Positions 9,009 through 16,012 of a stretch of DNA of 64,000 bases are shown here, in pieces. How positions within the stretch are numbered: the stretch's first letter is position 1; each line of letters begins with the position of its first letter. The position numbers were made by a program, and so were the translations under genes. Under the pieces are notes generated by a model, which saw nothing but the letters and a program-made list of their open reading frames with translations, was not told the DNA's origin and searched no databases. The stretch spans positions 28,108 through 92,107 of the IMG/VR virus record IMGVR_UViG_3300028416_000009; one strand, 5' to 3'. This DNA is from a virus.

Positions 9009-9860
9009 ATGAAGGATTATAGTAAAACTTTTCTTAAACTTTCGATAATATACTTATCGATAATGTTTTTTTTATTGTCTTGTGAGCAAGAACCATATTT
9101 ACGATTTGATGAAATCGACTCGATAGAGACTGAATCAAATATAGAGGAATATATTGAACATTATTTCGATATTGCCAGTGATTCATATACACAACCAGAC
9201 GGTGAAGATTATTTTCTAAAACCTCATAGATGGAAGTATGGTGGGTTTAACGGTACTGAAAAAATTGATGTTTATTTTGATGAGTCATTTGACAATATTA
9301 ATGCTAAAAATAACTTAATCAGTTTCTTTTCAGTCCTCGATAATATTATCGAAGATGAACTCATCAAATTTAATGTAGTTGATAATATTAACGATGCCGA
9401 TATAGTAATTGTATTTGGACATAATAACTTTCAGTCGATATTTGGTGGGGATGTTAACGATAATTGGTTAGGACAAGCGGTTACGGTAAATGAGCAAGAA
9501 TATAAGCAAGAATATAATAATGATAACATAGTTAACCCTGACATATGTTCTATCGTTGAAGGTAGATTTTGGGTTGATACTTATGACGAGTTATTAATTA
9601 AACATGAATTTCTACACGTGTTAGGTTTTATACATACAAATAAAAATAATTCAATAATGAATCATTATACAAGTCTGATGTCTAATTTAAAGGATGTTGA
9701 TGAAAAAGCGATTTACTTAAAGTATAATAATGATTTAGTTCAGGAGGTTATTGCCGTTCCTGGAGCAACTGGCTTTCCTAATTGGCTTTTCACTAATGAA
9801 GAATATGAAATTCATTTGGATAATGTTAGGTTAACTCTTGAAAATAGATTTAACTTATAG
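9009..9860 (+). CDS. Lipoprotein zinc metallopeptidase (metzincin-like)
   Basis: 283 residues. A lipoprotein signal peptide ends in FLLSC (Cys25), and the mature end CEQEP is acidic, which in Bacteroidota favours export to the cell surface. The catalytic segment HEFLHVLGFIH fits HExxHxxGxxH, and SIMNHY shortly after is a Met-turn, so this is a metzincin-type zinc protease. It would be anchored in the host envelope, where it might cut surface proteins such as receptors (inference). A TATCTTTG -7 element upstream suggests expression by host polymerase early in infection. Confidence 0.82.
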   Translation: MKDYSKTFLKLSIIYLSIMFFLLSCEQEPYLRFDEIDSIETESNIEEYIEHYFDIASDSYTQPDGEDYFLKPHRWKYGGFNGTEKIDVYFDESFDNINAKNNLISFFSVLDNIIEDELIKFNVVDNINDADIVIVFGHNNFQSIFGGDVNDNWLGQAVTVNEQEYKQEYNNDNIVNPDICSIVEGRFWVDTYDELLIKHEFLHVLGFIHTNKNNSIMNHYTSLMSNLKDVDEKAIYLKYNNDLVQEVIAVPGATGFPNWLFTNEEYEIHLDNVRLTLENRFNL

Positions 9861-9951
9861 TATTATTAATATACAATAGACTTGTTTAAAACTAGTCGAC
9901 CCAAAGGTCTCAAACCTTATAAAAAAGTTGATGGTGGAGCACAATAAAATA

Positions 9952-9980
9952 AAAACCCTTTCTACTGAGAGGGTTTTTTT
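9952..9980 (+). terminator. Terminator
   Basis: AAAACCCT/AGGGTTTT-type hairpin with a run of seven T, between the lipoprotein gene and the gene at 9995. The 90 bases before it (9861-9951) hold no gene I can support. Confidence 0.75.
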
Positions 9981-9994
9981 AAAACTTATTACTT

Positions 9995-10231
9995 ATGAAA
10001 ACAGTTAAAAACAATGAAGGTACGGTTAAAAGAGTTGATGACTCAACCGCAAATATGTTAGTTAATAGTGGTTCTTGGTTTTTTTGTCCAAAATCTGAAT
10101 ATAGAAAAACTAAAAAGGTTAAGAAGTCAAAGGACTCTTCCGAAACGGTTAATATAGAAAACAGGGGGTTATCCGATAAGAAACTAAGAAAAGAGAGAAA
10201 ACTTGCAAAGTCAAAGAGAAATAAAAATTAA
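9995..10231 (+). CDS. Small lysine-rich protein, unknown
   Basis: 78 residues. The first half has a compact segment with NSGSWFFCPKSEYR; the second half is strongly basic (repeated KK, RK) and probably disordered. It is the first gene of an overlapping run with the genes at 10203, 10390 and 11750. Family not recognised. Confidence 0.6.
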   Translation: MKTVKNNEGTVKRVDDSTANMLVNSGSWFFCPKSEYRKTKKVKKSKDSSETVNIENRGLSDKKLRKERKLAKSKRNKN

Positions 10232-10412
10232 TATCGAAGGATTTGATATTGAATTGACTGAAGGTGTTTATACTATCTCTAAAAATGGGATAGTATTAAA
10301 AGGGGATTTATATGAGTTACCCACCCCTCAGAAAACATGGTTAATTAACGCACATTCTTGCTCACAATCTTTAGTAAGAAGTTTAAATTTTGATAATAGT
10401 CTTGGGATTTAA
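10203..10412 (+). CDS. Small protein, unknown; start uncertain
   Basis: The frame is open from a TTG at 10203 and gives up to 69 residues (IEGFDIELTEGVYTISKNG, beta-strand-like). It overlaps the previous gene by 29 bases and the next by 23. No ATG is available near the front, so the start is a guess. The sandwiched, overlapping position and good amino-acid composition support a real coupled gene. Confidence 0.45.
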   Translation: MQSQREIKINIEGFDIELTEGVYTISKNGIVLKGDLYELPTPQKTWLINAHSCSQSLVRSLNFDNSLGI

Positions 10413-11757
10413 AATTACTATTTTACATATATCGACACATATTCCTAACATATTCTTAGAAAGAAGAATGAGGGAGTTTACTCAATTTTATTTAAATCGT
10501 TTATCACAAAACAAACATCACGTTTTAAATGTTATAGATTGTAAAACCATCGATGATGGTCTAAGTCAACTCACCGATACTGATTATGTGTTTATTATTT
10601 CATCAGGTAATCGTATATATCGCTCTAACCTATTTTTAGATAAGGTTTTACAACCTTTTATGGATGACCCATCTTTAGGGTTAATGGGTCATATATTAGA
10701 CCGTAAAGACCAATGGTTTGAATTACACCCTCAGTTTGTTGTTTTTGATTATAAGAAATGGGTCGATATTGGTCGCCCAACATATGGTAATAAAGAGGAC
10801 AGTTCAGAGTCTATTGTTAGTATTGTTAGGTCAGAAAGTAACATACATGATGATTACACACCGCACTGGGTAAGATTAGAGAAACCAATTCAATATAATG
10901 AATACGATATTTTAGATAGGGGATGGGATTTTATTAATAGTTTTTTACTAAACGATTATAATATTAGTCCTTTTAATGATGATATACGTGGGTTAAAAGC
11001 GTATTGTTATCCTGAATATAATTCAGATAAGTTTTTTGAACTAATCGATAACAAGCGATATAGTGATGAGATTGATTATACTAAAAGAATTTTATTACAT
11101 TCATTATTAAACTCACCCGACAAGACATGGTTATTTAACACAGAGGAGATGTGTATTATGAAAGAAAAAACTGACATAACATACGATGTGGTTGCTTTAC
11201 CGTGTGCTGGTTTTAAATTTTTAGATTTATTACATAGCGATTTAATACATGAGAAAAGTAAAATCGTATTTTTTGACTTTAGTGAAAGTAGTGTTGAATG
11301 GATTAATTACGTTATTAACTCTGAAGAGTTAACCATAACAGACTTAGTATTAAACAAACCCGAAGAGGTCAAATTAATAGGTAAGACAATCGAAAAACTA
11401 AGTGTCGATGGGATTCCTTCAAATGATTTGATACGTCTCTCAGAAGAAGTTTATTCGTTTTATGGGGGTATTAATAATTTTATGAGGTTACTGAAAAAGT
11501 TTAGAACGTTAAACATAGAAATCATTAATACAGATATCATTAATGACCCACTAAATTGTTTACATCGGTTAAACGGTGATAATAATTTAATTAATATATC
11601 TAATATCTTTTCAACAGACTACTTTAATTTGTTTTACTCTGAAAAAGAACGAACAGATAAGTTTGAAAGATTTATTAAAACTTTAAATCGTAGTACAACT
11701 GTTGTTGGTCGAGGTGTAGATACTTATTATAGTGAAAAATCATACAATAATGGATAA
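10390..11757 (+). CDS. Two-domain protein, possibly glycan-modifying
   Basis: About 450 residues. The first half (about 1-250) has the look of a GT-A type glycosyltransferase (TDTDYVFIISSGNRIY, then WFELHPQFVVFDYKKW), but no clean DxD is seen. The second half (about 255-450) has a nucleotide-fold pattern, DVVALPCAGFKFLDLL, then IVFFDFSESSVEW and LINISNIFSTDYF, which resembles a class I methyltransferase layout. Neither assignment is certain. The start is unclear: TTG at 10390 or a downstream codon. It overlaps its downstream neighbour by 8 bases. Confidence 0.55.
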   Translation: MIIVLGFKITILHISTHIPNIFLERRMREFTQFYLNRLSQNKHHVLNVIDCKTIDDGLSQLTDTDYVFIISSGNRIYRSNLFLDKVLQPFMDDPSLGLMGHILDRKDQWFELHPQFVVFDYKKWVDIGRPTYGNKEDSSESIVSIVRSESNIHDDYTPHWVRLEKPIQYNEYDILDRGWDFINSFLLNDYNISPFNDDIRGLKAYCYPEYNSDKFFELIDNKRYSDEIDYTKRILLHSLLNSPDKTWLFNTEEMCIMKEKTDITYDVVALPCAGFKFLDLLHSDLIHEKSKIVFFDFSESSVEWINYVINSEELTITDLVLNKPEEVKLIGKTIEKLSVDGIPSNDLIRLSEEVYSFYGGINNFMRLLKKFRTLNIEIINTDIINDPLNCLHRLNGDNNLINISNIFSTDYFNLFYSEKERTDKFERFIKTLNRSTTVVGRGVDTYYSEKSYNNG

Positions 11758-11992
11758 TATTAGTGTTATTGAAGTCATGGGTCTATATGACGAAATGATT
11801 AAAATACAAGACGAGGATATCGATTTTGCCAAATCCAAAAAAAGTATCCCTGAATTTGATAATGATTTGGTTCTATATTACTATATTTGTGACTCATTAT
11901 TAAAGGACCTTACAATATTAGAAGAATACGAGTTATGTTCTAAGATTAAAACACTTAAAGAAAAAATAGAATATTCACTTGACGAAGATTAG
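11750..11992 (+). CDS. Small acidic protein with ExYExC motif
   Basis: 80 residues from the ATG at 11750, which overlaps the previous stop by 8 bases. It is acidic and helical and ends in LEEYELCSKIKTLKEKIE. The same pattern (LE..E.YE.C..I) recurs in the small proteins at 13215, 20342, 51352 and 52767, so it is a member of a phage-specific family. The motif resembles the UVR helical hairpin (FE.AA.LRD.I). A protein-protein contact role is likely but unproven. Confidence 0.65.
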   Translation: MDNISVIEVMGLYDEMIKIQDEDIDFAKSKKSIPEFDNDLVLYYYICDSLLKDLTILEEYELCSKIKTLKEKIEYSLDED

Positions 11993-12070
11993 ATTTTAAG
12001 AAATTTTTGACTTATCTTTACAGTGTAACAAAAACAAACGTTATTTACTTAATGGAAAATTAGTACTGAT

Positions 12071-12156
12071 GCCGTTGTGGTGGAATTGGTAGACACGTTG
12101 GACTTAAAATCCAATGGACAGTAATGTCCGTGGCGGTTCGAGCCCGCCCAGCGGTA
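12071..12156 (+). tRNA. tRNA-Leu (TAA)
   Basis: Class II tRNA: acceptor GCCGTTG/CAGCGGT, anticodon stem TTGGA/TCCAA with loop CTTAAAA (anticodon TAA), long variable arm, T-loop TTCGAGC and discriminator A. CCA is not encoded. Confidence 0.93.
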
Positions 12157-12158
12157 CT

Positions 12159-12249
12159 AAAGAGAGGTAGTGAAGCTACAATGATATAGAAAAAGGTAAG
12201 GGTTAACCTCTATATCGTAGTAACCCCGAAAGACCCGAAACTTCTCTTT
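12159..12249 (+). ncRNA. Structured RNA element between tRNA-Leu and tRNA-Arg
   Basis: A 91-base element is closed by a 9-bp stem (12159-12167 with 12241-12249, one GU pair). Inside are GTAG/CTAC and a 7-bp stem GATATAG/CTATATC (12183-12189 with 12210-12216) extended by AGGT/ACCT. The loop GGGTT (12200-12204) can pair with AACCC (12222-12226), which would make a pseudoknot. It matches no RNA family I know. It may be excised together with the tRNAs. Confidence 0.5.
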
Positions 12250-12253
12250 TTAT

Positions 12254-12327
12254 GGACTCGTAGCTCAGCTGGATAGAGCATCTCCCTTCTAAGGAGACGG
12301 TCATAGGTTCGAATCCTATCGGGTTCA
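12254..12327 (+). tRNA. tRNA-Arg (TCT)
   Basis: Acceptor GGACTCG/CGGGTTC, anticodon stem TCTCC/GGAGA with loop CTTCTAA (anticodon TCT) and T-loop TTCGAAT. CCA is not encoded. Confidence 0.93.
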
Positions 12328-12348
12328 CAAATTCTTAAAAAGAAACAA

Positions 12349-12537
12349 ATGGGGAAAAACAAACCAAACATCTTCAAGGGAAGAACAAAAGAATGGGATA
12401 TGGAGAAAGGTAAATTCAGACAGTATCGAAGTAATCAGGGTAGAAGTCCTGAACGAATGGAATCGTCATATAAAATTATGGGGATAGCTATTGTGGGGTT
12501 AGTGCTGATTTTCTTATTTCTACTTATATCTCAATAA
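12349..12537 (+). CDS. Small single-pass membrane protein
   Basis: 62 residues: a basic, hydrophilic front (MGKNKPNIFKGRTKEW) and one C-terminal membrane helix (about 43-60, IMGIAIVGLVLIFLFLL). The tail-anchored layout with a positive front suggests the N-terminus stays in the cytoplasm. It is embedded in the tRNA cluster. Function unknown. Confidence 0.6.
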   Translation: MGKNKPNIFKGRTKEWDMEKGKFRQYRSNQGRSPERMESSYKIMGIAIVGLVLIFLFLLISQ

Positions 12538-12544
12538 CCAATAT

Positions 12545-12660
12545 GTAGAGTTAGTCAAATGGTACGACGCTCCAACCTTAAGACCGAAATCATCATACTA
12601 GTTACACGATGCGATTAAGTTGGTTAGGCAGAAGTAGGGGTTCGACCCCCCTACTCTACA
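12545..12660 (+). tRNA. tRNA-like gene with about 35 extra bases in the anticodon loop
   Basis: The ends are canonical: acceptor GTAGAGT/ACTCTAC, discriminator A, and T-arm AGGGG-TTCGACC-CCCCT. A D-arm with TGG is present. The anticodon stem is best read as CCAAC (12572-12576) with GTTGG (12619-12623). That leaves a 42-base loop instead of 7. The loop begins CTTAAGA, like the tRNA-Leu(TAA) loop CTTAAAA, so the simplest reading is tRNA-Leu(TAA) with a 35-base insertion at about 12584-12618. It is far too short for a group I intron. It may also be a decayed tRNA. Confidence 0.5.
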
Positions 12661-12675
12661 GACTTCATAATATTA

Positions 12676-12749
12676 GGACTTTTAGCTCAGTTGGTTAGAG
12701 CACCGCACTCATAATGCGTAGGTCGAAGGTTCGAGTCCTTCAAGGTCCA
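12676..12749 (+). tRNA. tRNA with CAT anticodon (Met or lysidine-type Ile)
   Basis: Acceptor GGACTTT/AAGGTCC, D-arm GCTCAGTTGGTTAGAGC, anticodon loop CTCATAA (CAT) and T-loop TTCGAGT. The GGACCTT-like acceptor resembles bacterial tRNA-Ile2, whose C34 is changed to lysidine, so it may read AUA rather than AUG. Sequence alone cannot settle this. CCA is not encoded. Confidence 0.9.
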
Positions 12750-12750
12750 C

Positions 12751-12763
12751 AAGTGAGTTCTTT
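12751..12763. repeat. 13-base inverted repeat, left arm
   Basis: AAGTGAGTTCTTT is the exact reverse complement of 13141-13153. The two arms bracket the gene at 12792; the right arm is followed by a T tract. Confidence 0.6.
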
Positions 12764-12791
12764 GACATAACAATTAAATAAAACAGAAATT

Positions 12792-13127
12792 ATGGAAATA
12801 ACATCATTTATTTTAGGTGTATGTACAGTCATTGTATTAGTAATGGTTGTGGGTACGTTTGTGAACTACATGACAACAAAGTCCTTAAAAGAGGAAATAA
12901 ACCGACTGAATCGAGAAAACGAAATTCAGTATAACGAATCTGAAAAGATTAAAAAAGAACTAATTGATTATGTGGACAGTCTACATAATGTTAGTGAAAA
13001 TAACATGAACGAAGTCTACCGTCATATTGACAGTAGAGTCGATAAAACTGTGAATAATGTGAGCGAACACGTTGCAGAAATTTACAGACAATTAGATAGT
13101 AACAAAAAATCCGTAGTTAACGGATAA
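12792..13127 (+). CDS. Membrane-anchored coiled-coil protein
   Basis: 111 residues: an N-terminal membrane helix (about 5-27, FILGVCTVIVLVMVVGTF) and a long hydrophilic coiled coil (about 30-100, for example LKEEINRLNRENE). The topology resembles small phage membrane factors, but no family is recognised. The gene is enclosed by a perfect 13-base inverted repeat that could pair the two ends of its transcript. Confidence 0.6.
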   Translation: MEITSFILGVCTVIVLVMVVGTFVNYMTTKSLKEEINRLNRENEIQYNESEKIKKELIDYVDSLHNVSENNMNEVYRHIDSRVDKTVNNVSEHVAEIYRQLDSNKKSVVNG

Positions 13128-13140
13128 TAAATAAAACGTT

Positions 13141-13153
13141 AAAGAACTCACTT
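13141..13153. repeat. 13-base inverted repeat, right arm
   Basis: AAAGAACTCACTT, complement of 12751-12763, followed by TTTTT. Confidence 0.6.
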
Positions 13154-13214
13154 TTTTTAATAAAAACCTCGGTCAATAGTTGTTAATACTTATTATTATT
13201 ACTAATTTTACATT

Positions 13215-13439
13215 ATGAAAGAACTACACGAATTACATATTGCAATGTTAAATACTTATGATATATTAGCTGAAAACATGACTGTTGAAGATGTTATGGT
13301 GAGTACTGAAAGTTTTATGTTGTTTGACCCTACTGAGGGTATAAACTCAGACACCTGTGATACCCTTTTAGAACATTTTGAAGACTTAGAGGAGTATGAG
13401 AAGTGTAAGACAATATTAGAGTATAAAAAGACGCTATAA
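13215..13439 (+). CDS. Small acidic protein with ExYExC motif
   Basis: 74 residues, acidic and helical, ending LEEYEKCKTILEYKKTL. It belongs to the same family as the proteins at 11750, 20342, 51352 and 52767. Its stop overlaps the start of the hydrolase gene at 13439 (TAATGG), so the two are translationally coupled. Confidence 0.65.
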   Translation: MKELHELHIAMLNTYDILAENMTVEDVMVSTESFMLFDPTEGINSDTCDTLLEHFEDLEEYEKCKTILEYKKTL

Positions 13440-14092
13440 TGGATACTGTATATCATGACAAAAGGGGTTATGAAAATATTATAGTAACCTTTTCAAGTGG
13501 GGTTAATAGGGTTTTAGGTGAAACCCCTAAAGAATTCAGTAAAATAATTACAAAATATAATTGTGATATTTTATACATTTATGACGACCTTCTTTCTTGG
13601 TATGTAAACGGAGTTAAAGGATATGAGTCGGTTAAATTACTTTCAGAGCACATTACAACTATAATTAGTGGATATAAAAATTCAGGATTTTTAGGGTCTA
13701 GTATGGGTGGTTACGCGGCCATATTATACTCGATATTTTGTAACCCAAATAAATGTTTGTCCTTCTGTCCTCAAACATTATTACAACATAAAAAAAGAGA
13801 CCTATTCAACGACTTTAGATTTCCAATTTTAGAAAAAAATGGAATAATGAGTAACTACTATTTAGACTTAAAACCTTTTTTATTTAAAAATGATTTTAAC
13901 ACGATAATATCTATCATCTATAGCGGAGACAATAAATTTGACCTTAAACATGCGGAATGGGTGTCATCGTCTGACAATATCACTCTTTATCCTCAAGACA
14001 GTGATTTACATAATATTTGTGGAGTATTAAAACATAGAGGACAACTTTATAGTACTATCGAAAATACTTTTAATTTTTTATCTATAAACTAA
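13439..14092 (+). CDS. Alpha/beta-hydrolase-fold protein
   Basis: 217 residues. The nucleophile elbow GSSMGGYAA (Ser near residue 86) fits GxSxGG of alpha/beta hydrolases, and the usual acid and His can be proposed in SGDNKFD (about 161-167) and DSDLHNICG or LKHRG near the end. No signal peptide, so it acts in the cytoplasm. It could be an esterase or thioesterase; the substrate is unknown. It is coupled to a small acidic protein upstream. Confidence 0.75.
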   Translation: MDTVYHDKRGYENIIVTFSSGVNRVLGETPKEFSKIITKYNCDILYIYDDLLSWYVNGVKGYESVKLLSEHITTIISGYKNSGFLGSSMGGYAAILYSIFCNPNKCLSFCPQTLLQHKKRDLFNDFRFPILEKNGIMSNYYLDLKPFLFKNDFNTIISIIYSGDNKFDLKHAEWVSSSDNITLYPQDSDLHNICGVLKHRGQLYSTIENTFNFLSIN

Positions 14093-14102
14093 ATAAAAGG
14101 CT

Positions 14103-14110
14103 TATCTTTG
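14103..14110 (+). promoter_or_regulatory. -7 element for the gene at 14138
   Basis: TATCTTTG, 27 bases before the start codon; the -33 element is weak. Confidence 0.45.
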
Positions 14111-14137
14111 TAGTGAACAGAAAAACAGATAAAGGTT

Positions 14138-14377
14138 ATGTCAACAGAACTAAAAACACTTAAAGGACAGTTTCATAGTCAAAAGACTAATGAGATGGAG
14201 AACACTGAAATGTCATTAACACGATTCAGTGGTGGTAAAGAAGGGATGAAACTTCAATTAACAATGAGAGAGCAAGGAGACTTCTTTACTCATATCACCC
14301 TTAATACCGATGAGATAAAAAAACTAATTAAGGAACTACAAGATAATTTTAATTTAAAAGAAGAAACTGATGTCTGA
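14138..14377 (+). CDS. Small protein, unknown
   Basis: 79 residues, charged, with a beta-rich middle (GMKLQLTMREQGDFFTHITL) and a C-terminal helix (EIKKLIKELQDNF). It overlaps the next gene by 8 bases. Family not recognised. Confidence 0.6.
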   Translation: MSTELKTLKGQFHSQKTNEMENTEMSLTRFSGGKEGMKLQLTMREQGDFFTHITLNTDEIKKLIKELQDNFNLKEETDV

Positions 14378-14624
14378 TTATTATGATAATAGTGACGATA
14401 CGTTTGACAATAGTTTATTAGATGACTATATTACAACAACGTTAGATGAGATACAGAGTCAATACGTAATACCTAATGGTACTAAAGATATTGAAGTTGT
14501 TGATGAAATTGAAGTTATTGGTGATACCAAAATACTTTATACTAAATCAGGTAAGTCATTTGCCGAACATCAAGTGGAGAATATCGGAGTAGTGTATGAA
14601 TACGTTACTAAAGATAGTGAGTAA
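14370..14624 (+). CDS. Small acidic protein, unknown
   Basis: 84 residues, strongly acidic at the front ([15 protein letters not shown]), then a beta-like second half ([20 protein letters not shown]). It overlaps the preceding gene by 8 bases and ends five bases before tRNA-Ser copy 2. Confidence 0.6.
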   Translation: MSDYYDNSDDTFDNSLLDDYITTTLDEIQSQYVIPNGTKDIEVVDEIEVIGDTKILYTKSGKSFAEHQVENIGVVYEYVTKDSE

Positions 14625-14628
14625 AATA

Positions 14629-14714
<86 letters not shown>

Positions 14715-14717
14715 AAC

Positions 14718-14791
14718 GGTCTGGTAGTTCAGTTGGTTAGAATACATGCCTGTCACGCATGGGGTCGCGAGTTCGAATCTCGTCCAGACCG
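14718..14791 (+). tRNA. tRNA-Asp (GTC)
   Basis: Acceptor GGTCTGG/CCAGACC, anticodon loop CTGTCAC (GTC), T-loop TTCGAAT and discriminator G, the identity element of tRNA-Asp. Four bases separate it from tRNA-Ser. CCA is not encoded. Confidence 0.95.
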
Positions 14792-14801
14792 CTAAAAGAA
14801 G

Positions 14802-15242
14802 ATGAAGATGAAGGGGAGAATATTGTTATTGACATTATTTTTAAGTAGTATGGTGTGGTCACAGAATTGTTCACCATATTATAAAGTTAAAAATTGGGAC
14901 GTGAATCAGGATGTATTTGCAACTGTTTCATTAATTAGTTGTTTTCACGCATACGGTGTCGCAACATCAATAGATTGGTATGACTACTCTGTAGGATTAC
15001 ATATGATGAGTAAAGGACATAACGGTACAGTGTATGGTTTTGTTAGTTACCAATACAGACCAATCAGGAAGGTTAAATTATCTGCAGGTCCATTATATCG
15101 TATAAACAACGATAGTGGTTTATTGTTAGGGCAGTATGGTGGTGATGTTTATATCTACAAACGAGTTTGGTTAACAGGTAGAGTTTTACAAATAAGGAGA
15201 GGTTTAAATTATCTTAATGTAGGACTAAAAGTGGTGATATAG
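14802..15242 (+). CDS. Secreted beta-rich protein, possibly outer membrane
   Basis: 146 residues with a Sec signal peptide ([21 protein letters not shown], cleavage likely after WSQ or nearby). The mature part has alternating hydrophobic and polar residues, short strands and many Tyr/Gly ([32 protein letters not shown]), ending in an aromatic or hydrophobic strand like small outer-membrane barrels. In a phage it may alter the host surface (inference). It lies between tRNA-Asp and tRNA-Glu. Confidence 0.7.
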   Translation: MKMKGRILLLTLFLSSMVWSQNCSPYYKVKNWDVNQDVFATVSLISCFHAYGVATSIDWYDYSVGLHMMSKGHNGTVYGFVSYQYRPIRKVKLSAGPLYRINNDSGLLLGQYGGDVYIYKRVWLTGRVLQIRRGLNYLNVGLKVVI

Positions 15243-15252
15243 TAAGTATCAT

Positions 15253-15324
15253 GGCCCGTTCGTCTATCGGCTAGGACGCCAGGTTTTCATCCTGGTAAGA
15301 GGGGTTCGATTCCCCTACGGGCTA
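15253..15324 (+). tRNA. tRNA-Glu (TTC)
   Basis: Acceptor GGCCCGT/ACGGGCT (G1-T72 wobble), anticodon stem CCAGG/CCTGG with loop TTTTCAT (TTC), and T-loop TTCGATT. CCA is not encoded. Confidence 0.92.
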
Positions 15325-15345
15325 CTTAATGGAAGAGAGGAAATC

Positions 15346-15372
15346 GGGATTCAGAAATGAGTCCCTTTTTTT
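15346..15372 (+). terminator. Terminator after tRNA-Glu
   Basis: GGGATTC/GAGTCCC hairpin with a 6-base loop and seven T. Confidence 0.75.
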
Positions 15373-15424
15373 ATCGTTATCTTTAAATTATTTTGTATAT
15401 TTACCACGTTAAATAATATAAAAT

Positions 15425-15574
15425 ATGACACGAACAATAATTGATGGGGTTAGATACCTGAAAAGAAAAACAACAACAGAGCTTACTGCGGATGAGAAAA
15501 AGAAACTTCTAAATGGAGAAATCGTTATGTCTCATTACGCCACAGATTACTTTTTTTATAAAATAATTAAATAG
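15425..15574 (+). CDS. Small basic protein, unknown
   Basis: 49 residues (start MTRTIIDGVRYLKRK). The segment TADEKKKLLNGEI is followed by an aromatic end (HYATDYFFYKIIK). It lies four bases before the gene at 15579. Family not recognised. Confidence 0.5.
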   Translation: MTRTIIDGVRYLKRKTTTELTADEKKKLLNGEIVMSHYATDYFFYKIIK

Positions 15575-15578
15575 AAAT

Positions 15579-15803
15579 ATGATAACAGAATTTGAAGTAC
15601 TAAACACTTACAGTAAACTTAAAAACGGGCATTACGGAGAAATAGGTAGTTTCGCTCACCATAAGACGTGTAGTCTAATATGTGTTGGTTCACTATTAAC
15701 TGATGAAATGGATGAATTTAGAAAAAACTTTAAAGATGAATTATGGGATTGGTTTTTACAATCTAAAGATTATTACTATAATTCATTACATAAGAACCTT
15801 TAA
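15579..15803 (+). CDS. Small protein, unknown
   Basis: 74 residues with a His/Cys-containing middle (GSFAHHKTCSLICVG) and an aromatic acidic end (DELWDWFLQSKDYYY). It converges with a small minus-strand gene, overlapping by 4 bases. Family not recognised. Confidence 0.55.
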   Translation: MITEFEVLNTYSKLKNGHYGEIGSFAHHKTCSLICVGSLLTDEMDEFRKNFKDELWDWFLQSKDYYYNSLHKNL

Positions 15804-15925
15804 ATAAATAAAAATGTGTCTTCGTCTTCGTGGGTGTAGTAATCTTCGAAACCGTCGATAGTTGTAATGATGATTTCATTACTATCAATAGTCCCCTTAA
15901 ATACATTATTTGATTTATCGGGCAT
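15800..15925 (-). CDS. Very small acidic protein, unknown
   Basis: 41 residues (start MPDKSNNVFKGTID, end DEDTFLFI) encoded on the minus strand in a gap with no plus-strand gene. Composition is sensible and a TATTTATA motif lies upstream at 15976-15983. It is short, so confidence is moderate. Confidence 0.45.
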   Translation of the reverse strand: MPDKSNNVFKGTIDSNEIIITTIDGFEDYYTHEDEDTFLFI

Positions 15926-15975
15926 TGGTAAAAGGTTAATAAATGTTGGTTTTTATGTAGTAGAGACCTACATTT

Positions 15976-15983
15976 TATAAATA
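15976..15983 (-). promoter_or_regulatory. TATTTATA motif, candidate phage late promoter
   Basis: TATTTATA on the minus strand, 50 bases before the small acidic gene at 15925. Confidence 0.35.
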
Positions 15984-16012
15984 GTGAAAAAAAAACGAAT
16001 CTCAGGTTAAAT

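Noticed and set aside
9861-9951. Possible small RNA between the lipoprotein gene and the terminator
   Set aside because: No stable fold beyond the terminator was seen.
12545-12660. Group I intron in the tRNA-like gene
   Set aside because: The insertion is about 35 bases; group I introns need over 200 bases for their core.
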